Assembly: GCA_003194525.1 (NCBI GenBank)
Contig: NBIV01000080.1
Span: forward strand, 186,001-250,000
Reading direction: 5' to 3'
Length of the DNA: 64,000 bases
Source of the DNA: Gracilariopsis chorda
Taxonomy: Eukaryota > Rhodophyta > Florideophyceae > Gracilariales > Gracilariaceae
Of this stretch, positions 1-10,927 are shown one piece after another. The notes under the pieces were generated by a model. It was not told the DNA's origin. It saw nothing but the letters and a program-made list of their open reading frames with translations, and ran no database searches. Each line of letters opens with the position of its first letter. Positions within the stretch are counted from its first letter, which is position 1. A program made the translations under genes and the position numbers.

Positions 1-1793
1 TGCATGCCGCAGTATTAACTATTGCAATGATTTTTTACAAGCATTGTTTGATATCGAAACTGACCTCATGTCAAGATATATTTCGCCGCATACGTACCCC
101 ATCGAATACCGAGGGAGAAGGCTAGGAGGCTACAGGGTTTGCAATTGCTAGCTTTCCAACAGTATTACAGCATGCACGTTTGCAAGCTCTGTCAAATAAT
201 ATGTGACACAGGATAGATAGGGAACCAGCACGGAGCCGGAAATAGCTCGACCGTTATCTGCTTTTGCCCTAATAACCTTCTTAAAGGCAAAACACAATCC
301 TACGTCTGCAGTTCCAGTTTCGAAAGAATTTAATTCACGGCTATAACCGTCCGAGAGAAGTGACGCCCCTCCGTCTGAGTGACTGAGCATATCGGTAACC
401 TTAATGGGTGGGTTGGCTCGGCCCGACGAGCCGAGTCACTGCTCATCATCGTTGTCATTGTGATCACTTTTCCAGTAATGAAGGTACTTGACGTGGCCAG
501 ATGTCCAGCCTTAAATTTAGCGCTTCTGATTTTACACGGGACAAATCTGGAAAGGGCCAGCGATCACTGGGCGCTGCTTGGGTTAGAGGCTGTGTAGCAT
601 GAAAGAATGATTCTCCTTCATCGTTGCTTTCTCCAACTTATCCATGACTTGGGCTCATGCCACACTACGACGCCATAGCACAGCTCCCTACAAAGACCTC
701 TCTGTTCAAAAAATGCCGGAAGCTTTGTCGGCCGTTGTCGTCTTACTTGCACGATACGATTCCCTTGCTGCTGGGTTGGCTGCTCTTCGTATCGCGACGT
801 GTTTGTTCTGGGGCACCACAGCACATGGTGATGCAGCCCCGGACATTTCGACGACATTCACGCAGAGCAAGTATCCCAATATCTTTTCCAGGCATCGCTG
901 GTATTCTCAAGCAGCCCGTCGTGAAGAGACAAGTCCGATCGCAGACACGCCCGCAGACTGCTCAACCACCAAACACTCCGGGCGGGGTTTTCCGCATTGC
1001 CGACGCTTCTCTGCAAGCTGAAGTCAAAACCAGAATTAGTCGTATTGCTCAAGGGTTATCTGTGCTTATTCTTTGTGAACATGTCAACTACTTACGGTCT
1101 CTTAATCCCACAATATCCTTGTGTCCGCATGAAGTAGATTGGTTGTGACACGCTCAGAGGCGTTTCTGGCCTCCACAGGAGGCCATAGCACAAACCTGTT
1201 TGCTCCCGCTCGTCAGATCAGATAGGATGACATGCGCACGGTACAGCAGCGTACCAAGTGAAGGCAGAAGAAGATGCCCACGTCCACCTCCGAATTGTAT
1301 CACGGCCACAGAGTAGCTGGCTTCCGATGGTAGCCTTCACCTGTGCCCCTCTAACCGCTGTTTTCTACGGCCAATACAGTATCTACGTGAACCTTCTATC
1401 GTGACCAAGTTTCAACTGCCTGCTCTGGTGCAACCTTCGCATCTTTCCAATTACAATTCGCCGTGACACAATACCACGACATCCAACATCTCCGTGGATG
1501 CTGGCGAGGTTGAGCCATGTCCACCAGCCCAATATCTCTCCTCCTACCTTCTGGTCTCCTTCAATTCCATTCTCAGTCAAACCTTGATCAGTAGTGTATG
1601 GCTCAGGCTTAAACTATCAAAGGTGCTCTTCACCCCGCAAGAAGAATTTCCCACGGGCACTTGTTCTTTATGTCACAACCTTAACTCACTGTGACGGTCA
1701 TGGGTCCAATCTTCCTTTCCCCATTGTCATTCTAATTGGAAGAACCTGCTCTTGTGGCGCCGAGAGCTTCTTCCCCCCTTCCTCTCCTACCAG
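1..1793. other. Gene-poor left edge, no recognised gene
   Basis: No family can be recognised here. The longest ATG-initiated open frame is 657-1148 (+), 163 codons. It shows no domain, its composition is not distinctly coding, and it overlaps another frame of similar length, so I do not call it as a gene. The last 200 bases are pyrimidine-rich and lead into the TATA box of the next gene. Confidence 0.5.
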
Positions 1794-1800
1794 TATAAAA
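1794..1800 (+). promoter_or_regulatory. TATA box of the secreted coiled-coil protein gene
   Basis: The sequence TATAAAA lies 178 bases before the ATG at 1978. A C/T-rich stretch follows, as expected for a transcription start about 30 bases downstream and a 5' leader of roughly 150 bases. This is the clearest TATA box in the window. Confidence 0.6.
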
Positions 1801-1977
1801 GCGGTGTCCGAAGCATGAGCACAACCATTTCTTATCCCCTCTACATCGACAGTAGCTTACCCATCTTCTCATATCCTCTTTGATCTCCAACTATATCAGC
1901 TTCTTCATTCCAGTCATTCGGAACTCTTTCACACCCGCGCCCACACCCGGCTCTCGTGTACCATTCCAAAACACACC

Positions 1978-2967
1978 ATGAACTTCCACTCCCGCTCTTC
2001 ACTGCACATTGCTGTTTTCGCGGTATGCACACTGAACCTCGTGCACTTTGTACAAGCCCAGGCTACCCAGGGCGTTGGATGCGTTTTCAGTGACGATTCG
2101 TGCCCCTGTTCACAGATGGAACCCTCTGGCGTTTGCATGAAGCCCGATAATGAAGGAATGTGCCTTCTTGGCGAATGCAACACAGGATATCGGTGTGATT
2201 GTCTTGGATACACCATGTGTAAACGCACCAAGTGCGCTATGTACACCGCTGTGGAGAACGTCATTCCCAGTGAGAGTGTACCGTTCGGGTGTCATCTCAC
2301 TCCGGATGCTGGACAATGCACCGCCTTTGATCACATGTTGGATACGCTCGACGCCGCCGAGAACGCATTGGTTGAGGCTTCGCACTCCAATGACGCCGCT
2401 TCTGCATACACCGCTCAGTCTTATCAGTTAGTGGCAAAGGCCCAGTCCGACGTGTCCGCCGTGAATGAGGCTCTCAGGTCGATTGAACCGTTCAGAGATG
2501 AACTATCTGACGAGGAAACCGATGAACTCGAGAAGGACGCTGAAGTGGTAAGACAATCCGCCACCGAGGCTGCACGCGAAGCTCTACAGGTGAGTCTAAA
2601 AGCTGCTGAGGTGAACAAGGAACGTCGATTGGTTGCCGATCTCAAGAAAACCGCGAGCAAGCGTGATAAAGAAGCCAAGCGCGCAAAGGACAAGCTGAAG
2701 GAGGCCGAAGAAAAGGCCGACAAGGAGCACAAGGAATGTGAGGATTGCGACAAACTGAAGGAAGAGGAGGAGAAACAAACCAAACTTCGTAAGGAATCGT
2801 GCAGCAAGGCCGGAGAGGCGGCGAAGCGTGCTCGTGAAGGGCGATCGAACAGCAATGAGGGTCGTAAACGCGTGATGGGCAACTGCTCCAAGAGCGCCGA
2901 AGCCAAAGCGAGGATTGAGAGCAGGGTTGAGAACATGGACAAATCTGGCAAACATAGAGAAGATTAA
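1978..2967 (+). CDS. Secreted Cys-rich protein with a long charged coiled coil
   Basis: Single exon, 329 aa, starting at the first ATG after a clear TATA box. Residues 1-25 form a signal peptide (basic start, hydrophobic run, VQA-QA cleavage-like site). Residues about 33-115 form a cysteine-rich module of about 15 Cys with CPC, CDC and CKRTKC patterns, probably disulfide-bonded outside the cell. From about residue 115 to the end the protein is Ala/Glu/Lys-rich, predicted helical and heptad-like, with runs such as KEAKRAKDKLKEAEEKADKE, so it should form a long coiled coil. Cysteines recur within the helix (CEDCDKL, SCSKAG, GNCSKS). I do not recognise the family. The layout (export signal, knob, rod) suggests a cell-wall or matrix structural protein, but that is inference. 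The reading frame is very likely real. Confidence 0.8.
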   Translation: MNFHSRSSLHIAVFAVCTLNLVHFVQAQATQGVGCVFSDDSCPCSQMEPSGVCMKPDNEGMCLLGECNTGYRCDCLGYTMCKRTKCAMYTAVENVIPSESVPFGCHLTPDAGQCTAFDHMLDTLDAAENALVEASHSNDAASAYTAQSYQLVAKAQSDVSAVNEALRSIEPFRDELSDEETDELEKDAEVVRQSATEAAREALQVSLKAAEVNKERRLVADLKKTASKRDKEAKRAKDKLKEAEEKADKEHKECEDCDKLKEEEEKQTKLRKESCSKAGEAAKRAREGRSNSNEGRKRVMGNCSKSAEAKARIESRVENMDKSGKHRED

Positions 2968-4975
2968 TGTGTGAACACGCATGTGGAGTTGGTTGTAACT
3001 ATTTGATGAGAAGTGCGGCCATGTTCACCTACCGCTGGTATGCCTTCGGAATAGTGCACAACTAGCAATCATGTAAAGAAGGCAACCTCAATCTCTATTC
3101 TCTTTCGTTGGTAGTATCCAGAGTAGTGACTAACCCGAACTGGACGACAGCTGTAAGGCCCATCATATATATTCACGTTCTGTTCTCTTGAGTACACCTA
3201 GTTAACAACTCCTGTGCGCAGTTAGCCAAATCGTACCAGTCGGAATGTCGGCCCCGCACAACCCACACCGTTAAGCCTTGTGCTCTCTGGAGCCTACGTC
3301 ACTTCGTCCTACGGGGAGCCCAGCCAATTTCATCACCGCGTCTAAGGGGGTGGGACTGATAGCCGTCGTAGCTCATTGAGAGTTCCGATTCTAATTCTTG
3401 CCGTGGAGTGTACGATAAGGGCAGATCACCTGAGGAACTTCAGTGGCCCAAACTTGGGCACGAAGTTTTAATATTCCAGTTGTGACGTGCAGACTTGCCG
3501 GCTGTGGAGGGAAATACGGGGAACGCGAAACGGATCTGAAGTACATATCTTCGGAGCTCGACCTTCAAAGCGGGGATTAAAAGTTCTTGGACTTGTAGAC
3601 TTTCCGTTGCACACTGAGATCTTTGGTGGATGCTATTGTCACAAAGGTGATGTACTCATGGACCGAGGATGTCCGAAAAAGGGCCGATCTTCGTCAGAGG
3701 CACATACGAGTACATTTATTCTTAAACAAGAATCCATATCAGCCTCCCGATGGATTCTGTCGCACAACCGCTGAATCTCTCAGCAGACCACGTTGCGACC
3801 TCGGTGTAAGATACAAGGACGACGAAACTGTTTCGTATCATCCACTCAGCTGTATCTGTGATCATTCTGTACTTCCATCATAGAGTTGATACGGCAATGA
3901 TTTTTAACTAGGTGAATAACAACTGAAGCAGGGAGTGTTACAGCGACATGAAGCCGAGACGCACAGCTTTGAAAAGAGTCTCGGAATCGGAATAGGGACA
4001 TCACTGGCCCATACGAAACGGCAACATTAAAGCAACCGTCAAACGCAAGCTGATACACTTTTTCGAGATTAACCAGTCTTGGTTCATCGTCATGACCACC
4101 CATCATCAATCATGGGTGATCATGGTGATGGATTCTCAGAGCGAAACGGGGCCGTGATTCTCGCGCAAGAGTAGCCTTTTCGTACAACGATGAATCCTGA
4201 TTGCATGTTCTCATGGCTTGTCAAAGAACGGTAATTTCATTCTTGTATTGAACCACAGCTTTGCTTTGACCTCCTTTGTGAAACAAGCCTTCTCATGTCG
4301 CTTCGTCACGGCCCGCCTGGCTCTTTTGACTCCCTCACAATACAAAAAAGGTTTCGTCTTCCCTTGTCCCCTTTCACTAAGCTGTCGCAACTACCGCATG
4401 ACCACGGTTTGCGCCGCGAGCCGAAGTACGAGAAGGTCCGCAGCCAATATGTGCTGGTCGCATCCCCGTTGCCAATCAGACTCTTCTTCTACGTCTGCAA
4501 AAATTAACCAGTTCTTTTTCCGACGTTGTGAAGGGCTTTTGTGCTCTGCGAGGACATCCCAACCACATAGTTCCGTGAAACTTCGCAGGTTTCGGTAAAG
4601 GAATTGTTAAATAGCTTACCGTCTAATGCTATCGAGCAGACGAGACTTGATAAGTATGAAGCAAAAGCCCTGTGGCCATCTGGTAGTGGCGAGGCGCTCC
4701 TTGTTCATGTAGTACAGCACGCATACCAGCCACACTATCCATCACATTGTTTACTCGCTCGAGTCAGTCCTCACCTTGTCAACTCACGTATCACATCATG
4801 CACTCTTACTAGAACCACAATAAGGGTTTCAAAGCACCAATTTCACCGCTAACAATGCCTCTGCTGTACCAAAAGACCCCTGCCGGTCTGCAATCATCTG
4901 AACGTCACAACTCACAACATACTCAAGCATGCCCAGGGGTAGATACTTGGAATGAACAGCACTTTGCATTTTAAC

Positions 4976-5066
4976 GTATGGCGACGGTACCTTTGTACAC
5001 GAATTCCTTTACCGTCGCCATACGCAACGCATTACGACGGTACACGGATTCCTTTACCGTCGCCGT
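4976..5066. repeat. Tandem hairpin: 14-bp perfect inverted repeat plus a diverged copy
   Basis: The arm GTATGGCGACGGTA (4976-4989) is repeated as its exact reverse complement at 5010-5023, with a 20-base loop. Immediately after, 5034-5066 repeats the same unit with changes (ACGACGGTA, then ATTCCTTTACCGTCGCCGTA). The block is thus a direct duplication of a stem-loop. No gene is associated. Confidence 0.75.
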
Positions 5067-7639
5067 AGGCAAGCCGGCTGACGTGGTATACGTGTCTCCG
5101 CACCAGCCTTATTTCAAGACTCAAAACCCGCTTGCATCCTCTTCCCCTTGGAGGCACACATCTTTTACAGATCGTGAATCCTATTCCTCACAAGCAAAAC
5201 CCAAGAAAGCCTTTTGAAACCGCGAGGTGCTCGATGAAAAAGTACTTTCGAAGAAATAAAGTTGCACTAATACCGCCTTTGTGGAAATTGGGCGTCATGT
5301 TTGCATATGATCATCTGCATATCAGCTAAAGAGCGCCGTTGATCTCACAACGAAGTACCATCTGAAGAAGTCACGGGCAAGGGCTATTCTCAGATCAAAA
5401 GATCTAAGTTTTCGTTTTCACCCTCTTCCGTCGGCGGTTACTTCCTTGCGCGAGCTACATGGTGGTGGGGGAAGCGTCTTTGAGATTGGATCTATATGGA
5501 AGTTGGTGGTCATCATTTTCTTGCATCTGAATCATCTTGCTGCTTGATGAGCATATTATACGCACGTGCCCATTCTTCTTGAAGGGTTAACCGTGTGGTT
5601 GGCGGAAACTAACTTTTTCGTGTTGCAGATGGAAGGAACTGTCATGGAAAGGTTAAGAGCGAACAGAAAAGGTGGCAATGAAAGTTGCTTATTCTGCATC
5701 GTCATCATGATCGCTGCAAACCTGCTCCAGATCTGTGATATTGAAGAAAAACACAAGTCTCATCGATTAAGACCTGCATCATGCATGTGGCATATTTGGT
5801 ATGACGCCCCGGCCGTTTTCTGGAACTCTTTGTGTTTGTCTTGTTTCGTTCGTTAGTTCTACGCCCACGCACACATGTAACTTATCTTTGTCTTCTTGTA
5901 CTAGACGAGTAAGTATCCGTATAACCATCAACCCTAATCTCTCTAACCCTAGTTTCGGGAATATTTCCGCAGCTCCATTCGCCTTCTTTCCATTATGCCA
6001 CGCTGTCACCAAGTCGGGCAGGATGCTTTTGGGTCCTCTGAGGTCTGAGACTAGTAGGGCGAGGAATTGAGAACTTGTTCGTATTCGCGTGTGAAGTGTC
6101 CGATTATCCGAAACGCCGCAGTGATCCCGGCACCCCCCTCGATTTTATCGCGGGAAAGAGTTTGAATCCTAAGCTGTCGTAGCTCATGTGAAGTAGTATA
6201 CTTAAGATCCGTCACTTTTGCGGAAACGCCACTGGCTCCATGTCGAGTACATGATGAATGAATGAATGCATGAATAGGCCTACCGTAATGTGTTGATGTT
6301 CTTGCTGATGCGATTCAGCGAGAAGCAAAATGGATGGACAGCTGGAATGAGTGCTGTTCCGCGTACATTAACCAAATTGCCTTGCAGAAGCTCGCGGTGA
6401 TTGTGATTTGTAGGACCAATTCTATCTACAAGCGTACACAAGAAAACAACTGCCCGTCAAGGCCGGGTCGATGCGCTTGACGGTTTGAGCTGACGAGAAA
6501 TCATTTGCCTGATGGATGCATATTACTGGACTGTTCAAAGATAGTATGACTGCGAGAACACGGCCACACCTCCGCCAACCTTGAGACTCGCTTAATGGGG
6601 ACACTTGTAGGCTGTACCACTGGTTTGGTGTGTATTTACGGCAGAGGACCGTGCAGCGCACCGCGAAAGTGGCTTATCTGGACCAGTGAATTTCATATTG
6701 CGCTAGCATGCGTGCCGCCGGAGCCATTGTTGTCCGTTTCCTTGCAGGAAGTCTGTGCCTGATCTTTTCGTTTCATACTGATAACGATACGTCTGCACTG
6801 CAGCAACTTCCCACCCCCGACCATCTCAACCGGCCATCGTATGTTAAAGAGAAACCCTAACACCCGCGCTTGTGTTTATCCGAAGAAACATTTATCTCTT
6901 CCTGTGCAGTGTAACAACTTACTCGTGTACTCATACAGGGCTACAGCTGTTGTCGATACGCCACAGAAAACCAATTCACTCCAATCACGGATCGTGAATG
7001 ACGGCATCGGCATCACATCCGTCAGTATCCAAATGCATGAACCAATGGTACGTGTTGACTGACCGTTGTAAAGGATCGAGGTTTACAGGCAACCCTAAAG
7101 TAACCTTCACTCTCTCTTTCATGGGAACATTTCGTTAGAATGCTCGTTTATGATACCAAGTGAAGGTTATGAAGTCTCCTCACCCCGCCATTGATTTTAC
7201 ATCATGAAGATTTCAAGAATCAAGAATCATGGATCATGATGGATCCAATCCGCACTATATATGGGGCCATGAAATCGCATACCCACTCTCTTCAGTGGCA
7301 CATTAGCTGTCAACGACCTCACCCAAGACCAAGTCTTCCGCAATTATTCAGAATAATAAACCATGCAGCCATCTGAAAACTCACCCCCCACCCCGCAATC
7401 CACCCCCGGCTGTATCACTGAAGACATTCCACCGTTCACGCTGCCCCCGTCTATCCAGGAGGTAGGTGTACTGGTCTCGGTCAAATTGGATACCACAGCA
7501 GCAACCACGGCGGCATAAACCGAGAAGAATATCGCCGCAGCCTCACGTTTCACCCGATATATGTACAGTATGTTCAGAACGCTTCCCAGCATGTCGTTCT
7601 CCTTTCATTACATCTGGAAGATTTCCGAGACGTTCCAAT

Positions 7640-7698
7640 CACAGAGCATCCGTTTTGCACCCTGCAGAATCTGCAGGGTGCAAAAAGGATGCGCTGTG
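7640..7698. repeat. Near-perfect 59-nt hairpin (28-bp arms, 3-nt loop)
   Basis: The left arm 7640-7667 and right arm 7671-7698 are reverse complements with two mismatches, around a loop of AAT. The core TTTTGCACCCTGCAG / CTGCAGGGTGCAAAA is perfect. The stem is long for its tiny loop, which fits a recent palindromic duplication, a foldback remnant or a small-RNA precursor. No flanking target duplication was seen. Confidence 0.8.
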
Positions 7699-8545
7699 CG
7701 GACTTGATGCGTACCCTGACCGTCGGGGCGCATATTGGCCTTTCTCGCCTCTTGTGAATCACTTACCGCCACAGATGACCGTTTTCTTAGTATTCTGTTT
7801 TACACCGCTGTTTCTTCTCCTGGAACATGCCAGCGCTTTCACCTGTCATCGTAAGCGTTGTCTGCAGACACTCACATATTATTGATCAACATTCAGTTTT
7901 CTCAGATCCCTCCTGCGCTTCTGTCAAGCACTGCTGCTCAAAGAAACGCTGATTTCACACACATACCTCGTTACCGACGGCAATGGTATCGATTCGAGCA
8001 TCGACGCTGCAGTGGACACGCGTAAAGATCGGTACCAGAGAGTGCAACGATATATGCGACAACCCGCGAGCACCAGTACCTCATCGCCAATAGCAGCGTC
8101 TTGACTTCTTCTTCTTCTTCAATGTGGTCTCATGCAACCAATTGTGTTAACACCAGGACAGCGATCCTACAGATAGTTCCCCCTCCTAAGGGTCCCGGTA
8201 CGTTAAGGGGAATGGACGTGAAGCTGTCATCAACGAAAACCCGTATGGTGGACTGCAATGGCTGTTGTAGAGACGTACAATCAGAGGTGAGGAATCATCT
8301 GCAAAATCAAAGGTCAACTTGGCTGGCTGATTTTGACCGCTTTGCGTTGACAATCTCCAAGCACAGATGATTGATTTGGGACCTATGAATTTGTGTCCCT
8401 AGCCTCTTTGCCACTTCAAATCGTTTTTGGTTTGTACGGTTCGCACGCGATATCCAGAGCATCATAAGGCCTTGTCGCAGCGTGGGTTTCTTAAGAGAAC
8501 ATGGGGCTGCCTTCATCCAGTATAGAATTCTGGTCGTGATTGTCG

Positions 8546-9726
8546 TCATGTGAATACCTTGCTGCAAAAGCGACTTCGATGGTGTTCTCTTCCACATTTT
8601 GTGCACTTGTTCTGTTTATTAGGGCTACTCTGGTTGAACATATTGACCCTCTTTCTTTTAGCGCCTAACGACTTTGCGATATTAGTCTTGTCGCCCTCGT
8701 TGCGATCTTTGTCTACACCACCTGCCCTTTTGCGCTTGCATCTCCTATTCTTCGTCAACCTCCTTCCCGAGTTTATCAACAATCGAGAGCGTTCTTCCTT
8801 GTGTTCTTCTCCGTTATCTAATTCTTTGTCTTTTGGATCCGCTTCGCTCAACGCAGTAATGGTGTCTTGGAGACCTATCCACGGACATTCATTCCCATTC
8901 CCGTGGCTCTTCTAGTAGTGACTCATGGCTGCGTTGAGAGTGTTGAGACATGACTCGGCTTCTTTCTTGAGGCTTTCGTCGACATTTCGGGATTGAATAT
9001 CTTTTGAGACCTTAACGATCATCTACAGGCGCTTACGTCTAAGTGGAATCACTGGATCTTGACGTTTCGCTTTGGATTTGGAGAAACGATCAGGTTGGGA
9101 ACCGTATTTGAGAATGTCTGTGAAGCTAATCCGGCATTTTGGAGACATGCAGATGGCAAGTCTCTGACTCTCGCCGGAGTCTTGATCTGCTTTCATCCAG
9201 TTCAAGTACGATGAGGACGGTCGGGAGAATCGTTCGAGGTATTTGTGAAGGGACTCAGAGGGTTTTTGTCTGCAAGAGTAGACTTCTTGGTTGAGCCTGC
9301 GATTCTTCGCAAACGATCAACTGTAGTGTCGCTCGCAACAAGATTAACGATCCTCCGCACTACTTCCATCTGGTCGACTTTCTTGCCTCCGTCTGAACCC
9401 AGAATCAACTGCCTGTTCGGATGACTTTCTTTCCCACCCATTTGACAGAGATCAAGGGACCGGTAGAGGGTTATACCAAGTGAGGCTGCGGCGCCTTTGG
9501 CCCACTCGTCTCGAGCTGCGGCGTAAGCTTCGAGAGTTTCTGCCCATTCATATATGGACTCTCTCCACAAAAGTTTGTCTGTATCATGTTGGAGCTTTGG
9601 AGGGCAAGAGATGGCGCTCGAGTTGAGGTGTTCCCCTGGGTCGTTAAATACCTTTTGGACTTCGGAGATTGTACTGAGGTTTATGGCATGCGTAGCACAG
9701 TGCGGGGAGGACTCCAGTACAGGCAA
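8546..9726 (-). pseudogene. Decayed retrotransposon gag-like remnant with a zinc knuckle
   Basis: Three broken minus-strand frames follow one another (9726-9202, 9205-9023, 8851-8546). The first has a helical, gag-like stretch around WRESIYEWAETLEAYAAARD. The last is Lys/Arg-rich and ends in a canonical CCHC knuckle, CTKCGREHHRSRFC (C-x2-C-x4-H-x4-C), near 8560-8600. Retrotransposon gag proteins have this order: helical capsid-like part, basic linker, CCHC. Stops and frame changes between the pieces show decay. No protease, reverse transcriptase or LTR was found nearby, so the class cannot be fixed. A cellular CCHC protein is a less likely alternative. Confidence 0.45.
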
Positions 9727-9796
9727 GGTGAACTTGATACCAACCTGGCCGGGAGCATCGGTGGTCTGGGGTAGAGGTCGAGTGTGAAGAGGAAGT

Positions 9797-9851
9797 GAAG
9801 AGTCGCGTAGTAGCAGTAACCGCTACCCCTGGCGGTAGTGCGCGACTCTTC
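9797..9851. repeat. Stem-loop with 11-bp perfect arms
   Basis: GAAGAGTCGCG (9797-9807) is exactly complementary to CGCGACTCTTC (9841-9851), enclosing 33 bases that hold a weaker inner stem (CTACC/GGTAG). It lies about 70 bases upstream of the gag-like remnant (minus strand), so it may belong to that element's 5' region. Confidence 0.6.
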
Positions 9852-10927
9852 AGATACCTTCAGTGACCCACTGTGGAGGTAAGCGTACAACCTTCTAGCT
9901 CCGTGCAAAAGTTGTACATTGTCGCTATTGGTATCGCTGACAACATGCGTAAATTCACTGTAGTAGTACTATTCGATGGCTTGTGCCGTGATCCCCTAGC
10001 CGATTCTAACATCATGCATTGCTTAGTGTTAAGAGGGCAAGATGCGTAGGATGCTGCCAATGCTTCTGGGTGGCACAAACGTCGTACATTGAATTCCACC
10101 GTATTGAGGTGTTCCGCTCTACTGGTGCCCTCTGATGGAGGCACAGGATGAAGTGGAGGAGAGGTCGGCTACTGCGGACCGGTGGAGGAGGGATGCAGTA
10201 GTCATCGGCGACAACCGAATAATAGAAGCTAAGACCAGTGTCACAGGAATGTAAGGGTCCTAGAAAGCTCTACCGCGTCAGAACTGGACGTTTAGTTGGG
10301 GTGCGGAGGTACAAGAGTAGAAGTGTCACAGCTGCAGCAAATCTTAAACGTCGGATAATAAGAAACCTTACCGTGTATTCGGAACTAGGAGCACGGCCCA
10401 CATAACACAACAAATAGGTTGCACAGTGCTGAAGCACTTGGCAAGGGTGTACATCTTGAATGCACCCGCAGTGTGCGCAACGGCAAGAAGAAAAAGATGG
10501 CTTTATCTATACATGGTCAGATACAGAGCAAGCGAAGAAGGCCCATCCTGTAACCTTTCTGATGACTCCTGCTGCTGGCGCTCAAGGGAAATGGCGTTTG
10601 CGATTGCCACCAACGGCAGGAATCGATTGGTACCGAAGTGTGCAAGAGCTTTTTGGCGCGAAAAAATGCAAAGCAGCTACTCCGTGACTAGCACTTTAAT
10701 AGCCAAAATTTGCTCTCACCTCTGGTCGCATGCAGGATGTAGATTCTACATTGTAGGGTTAGTATGCATAGAGTACGCGAGGATGGAGACGTGGGAGTGT
10801 TGTCTTCTTGCCTGATCATGCTGCTCATGGTATCCGTTGCTCTGATAAATATCCCGTAGATCGACACCATCCTCATACAGTCAAGCCGGACCGTTTTCGC
10901 AGAACCCCTATTTCATCCCGTGCTGCC
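9852..10927. other. Intergenic stretch upstream of RHL1, no gene seen
   Basis: Open frames here reach 129 codons (10426-10815, +) but show no domain or signal. The 3' part presumably holds the RHL1 promoter and leader. A GATAAATAT motif at about 10845 is the only TATA-like element, and it is weak. Confidence 0.4.

Larger units (their letters stand above)
2968..8545. other. 5.6-kb gene desert with short hairpin repeats
   Basis: No open frame longer than about 140 codons and no recognisable domain on either strand. Local structure includes a tandemly duplicated inverted repeat (4976-5066) and a 59-nt near-perfect hairpin (7640-7698). There is also a GAATGAATGAATG run near 6255 and a short CTT microsatellite near 8105. 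It is probably old transposon debris or non-coding sequence. Confidence 0.5.

Noticed and set aside
657..1148. 163-codon ATG-initiated open frame
   Set aside because: No domain, overlapped by another frame of similar length, no promoter signal; not distinguishable from chance.
2424..2951. Long minus-strand Ser/Leu-rich frame opposite the coiled-coil gene
   Set aside because: It is the antisense shadow of the Lys/Glu/Ala-rich coding region.
5925..5955. Telomere-like CCCTAA motifs (ACCCTAATCTCTCTAACCCTAG)
   Set aside because: Only two imperfect units; no array, so not a telomere or interstitial telomeric block.
9797..9851. tRNA-like stem-loop
   Set aside because: The outer stem is 11 bp with no T-loop GTTCRA motif, no anticodon arm and no D-arm; not a tRNA.
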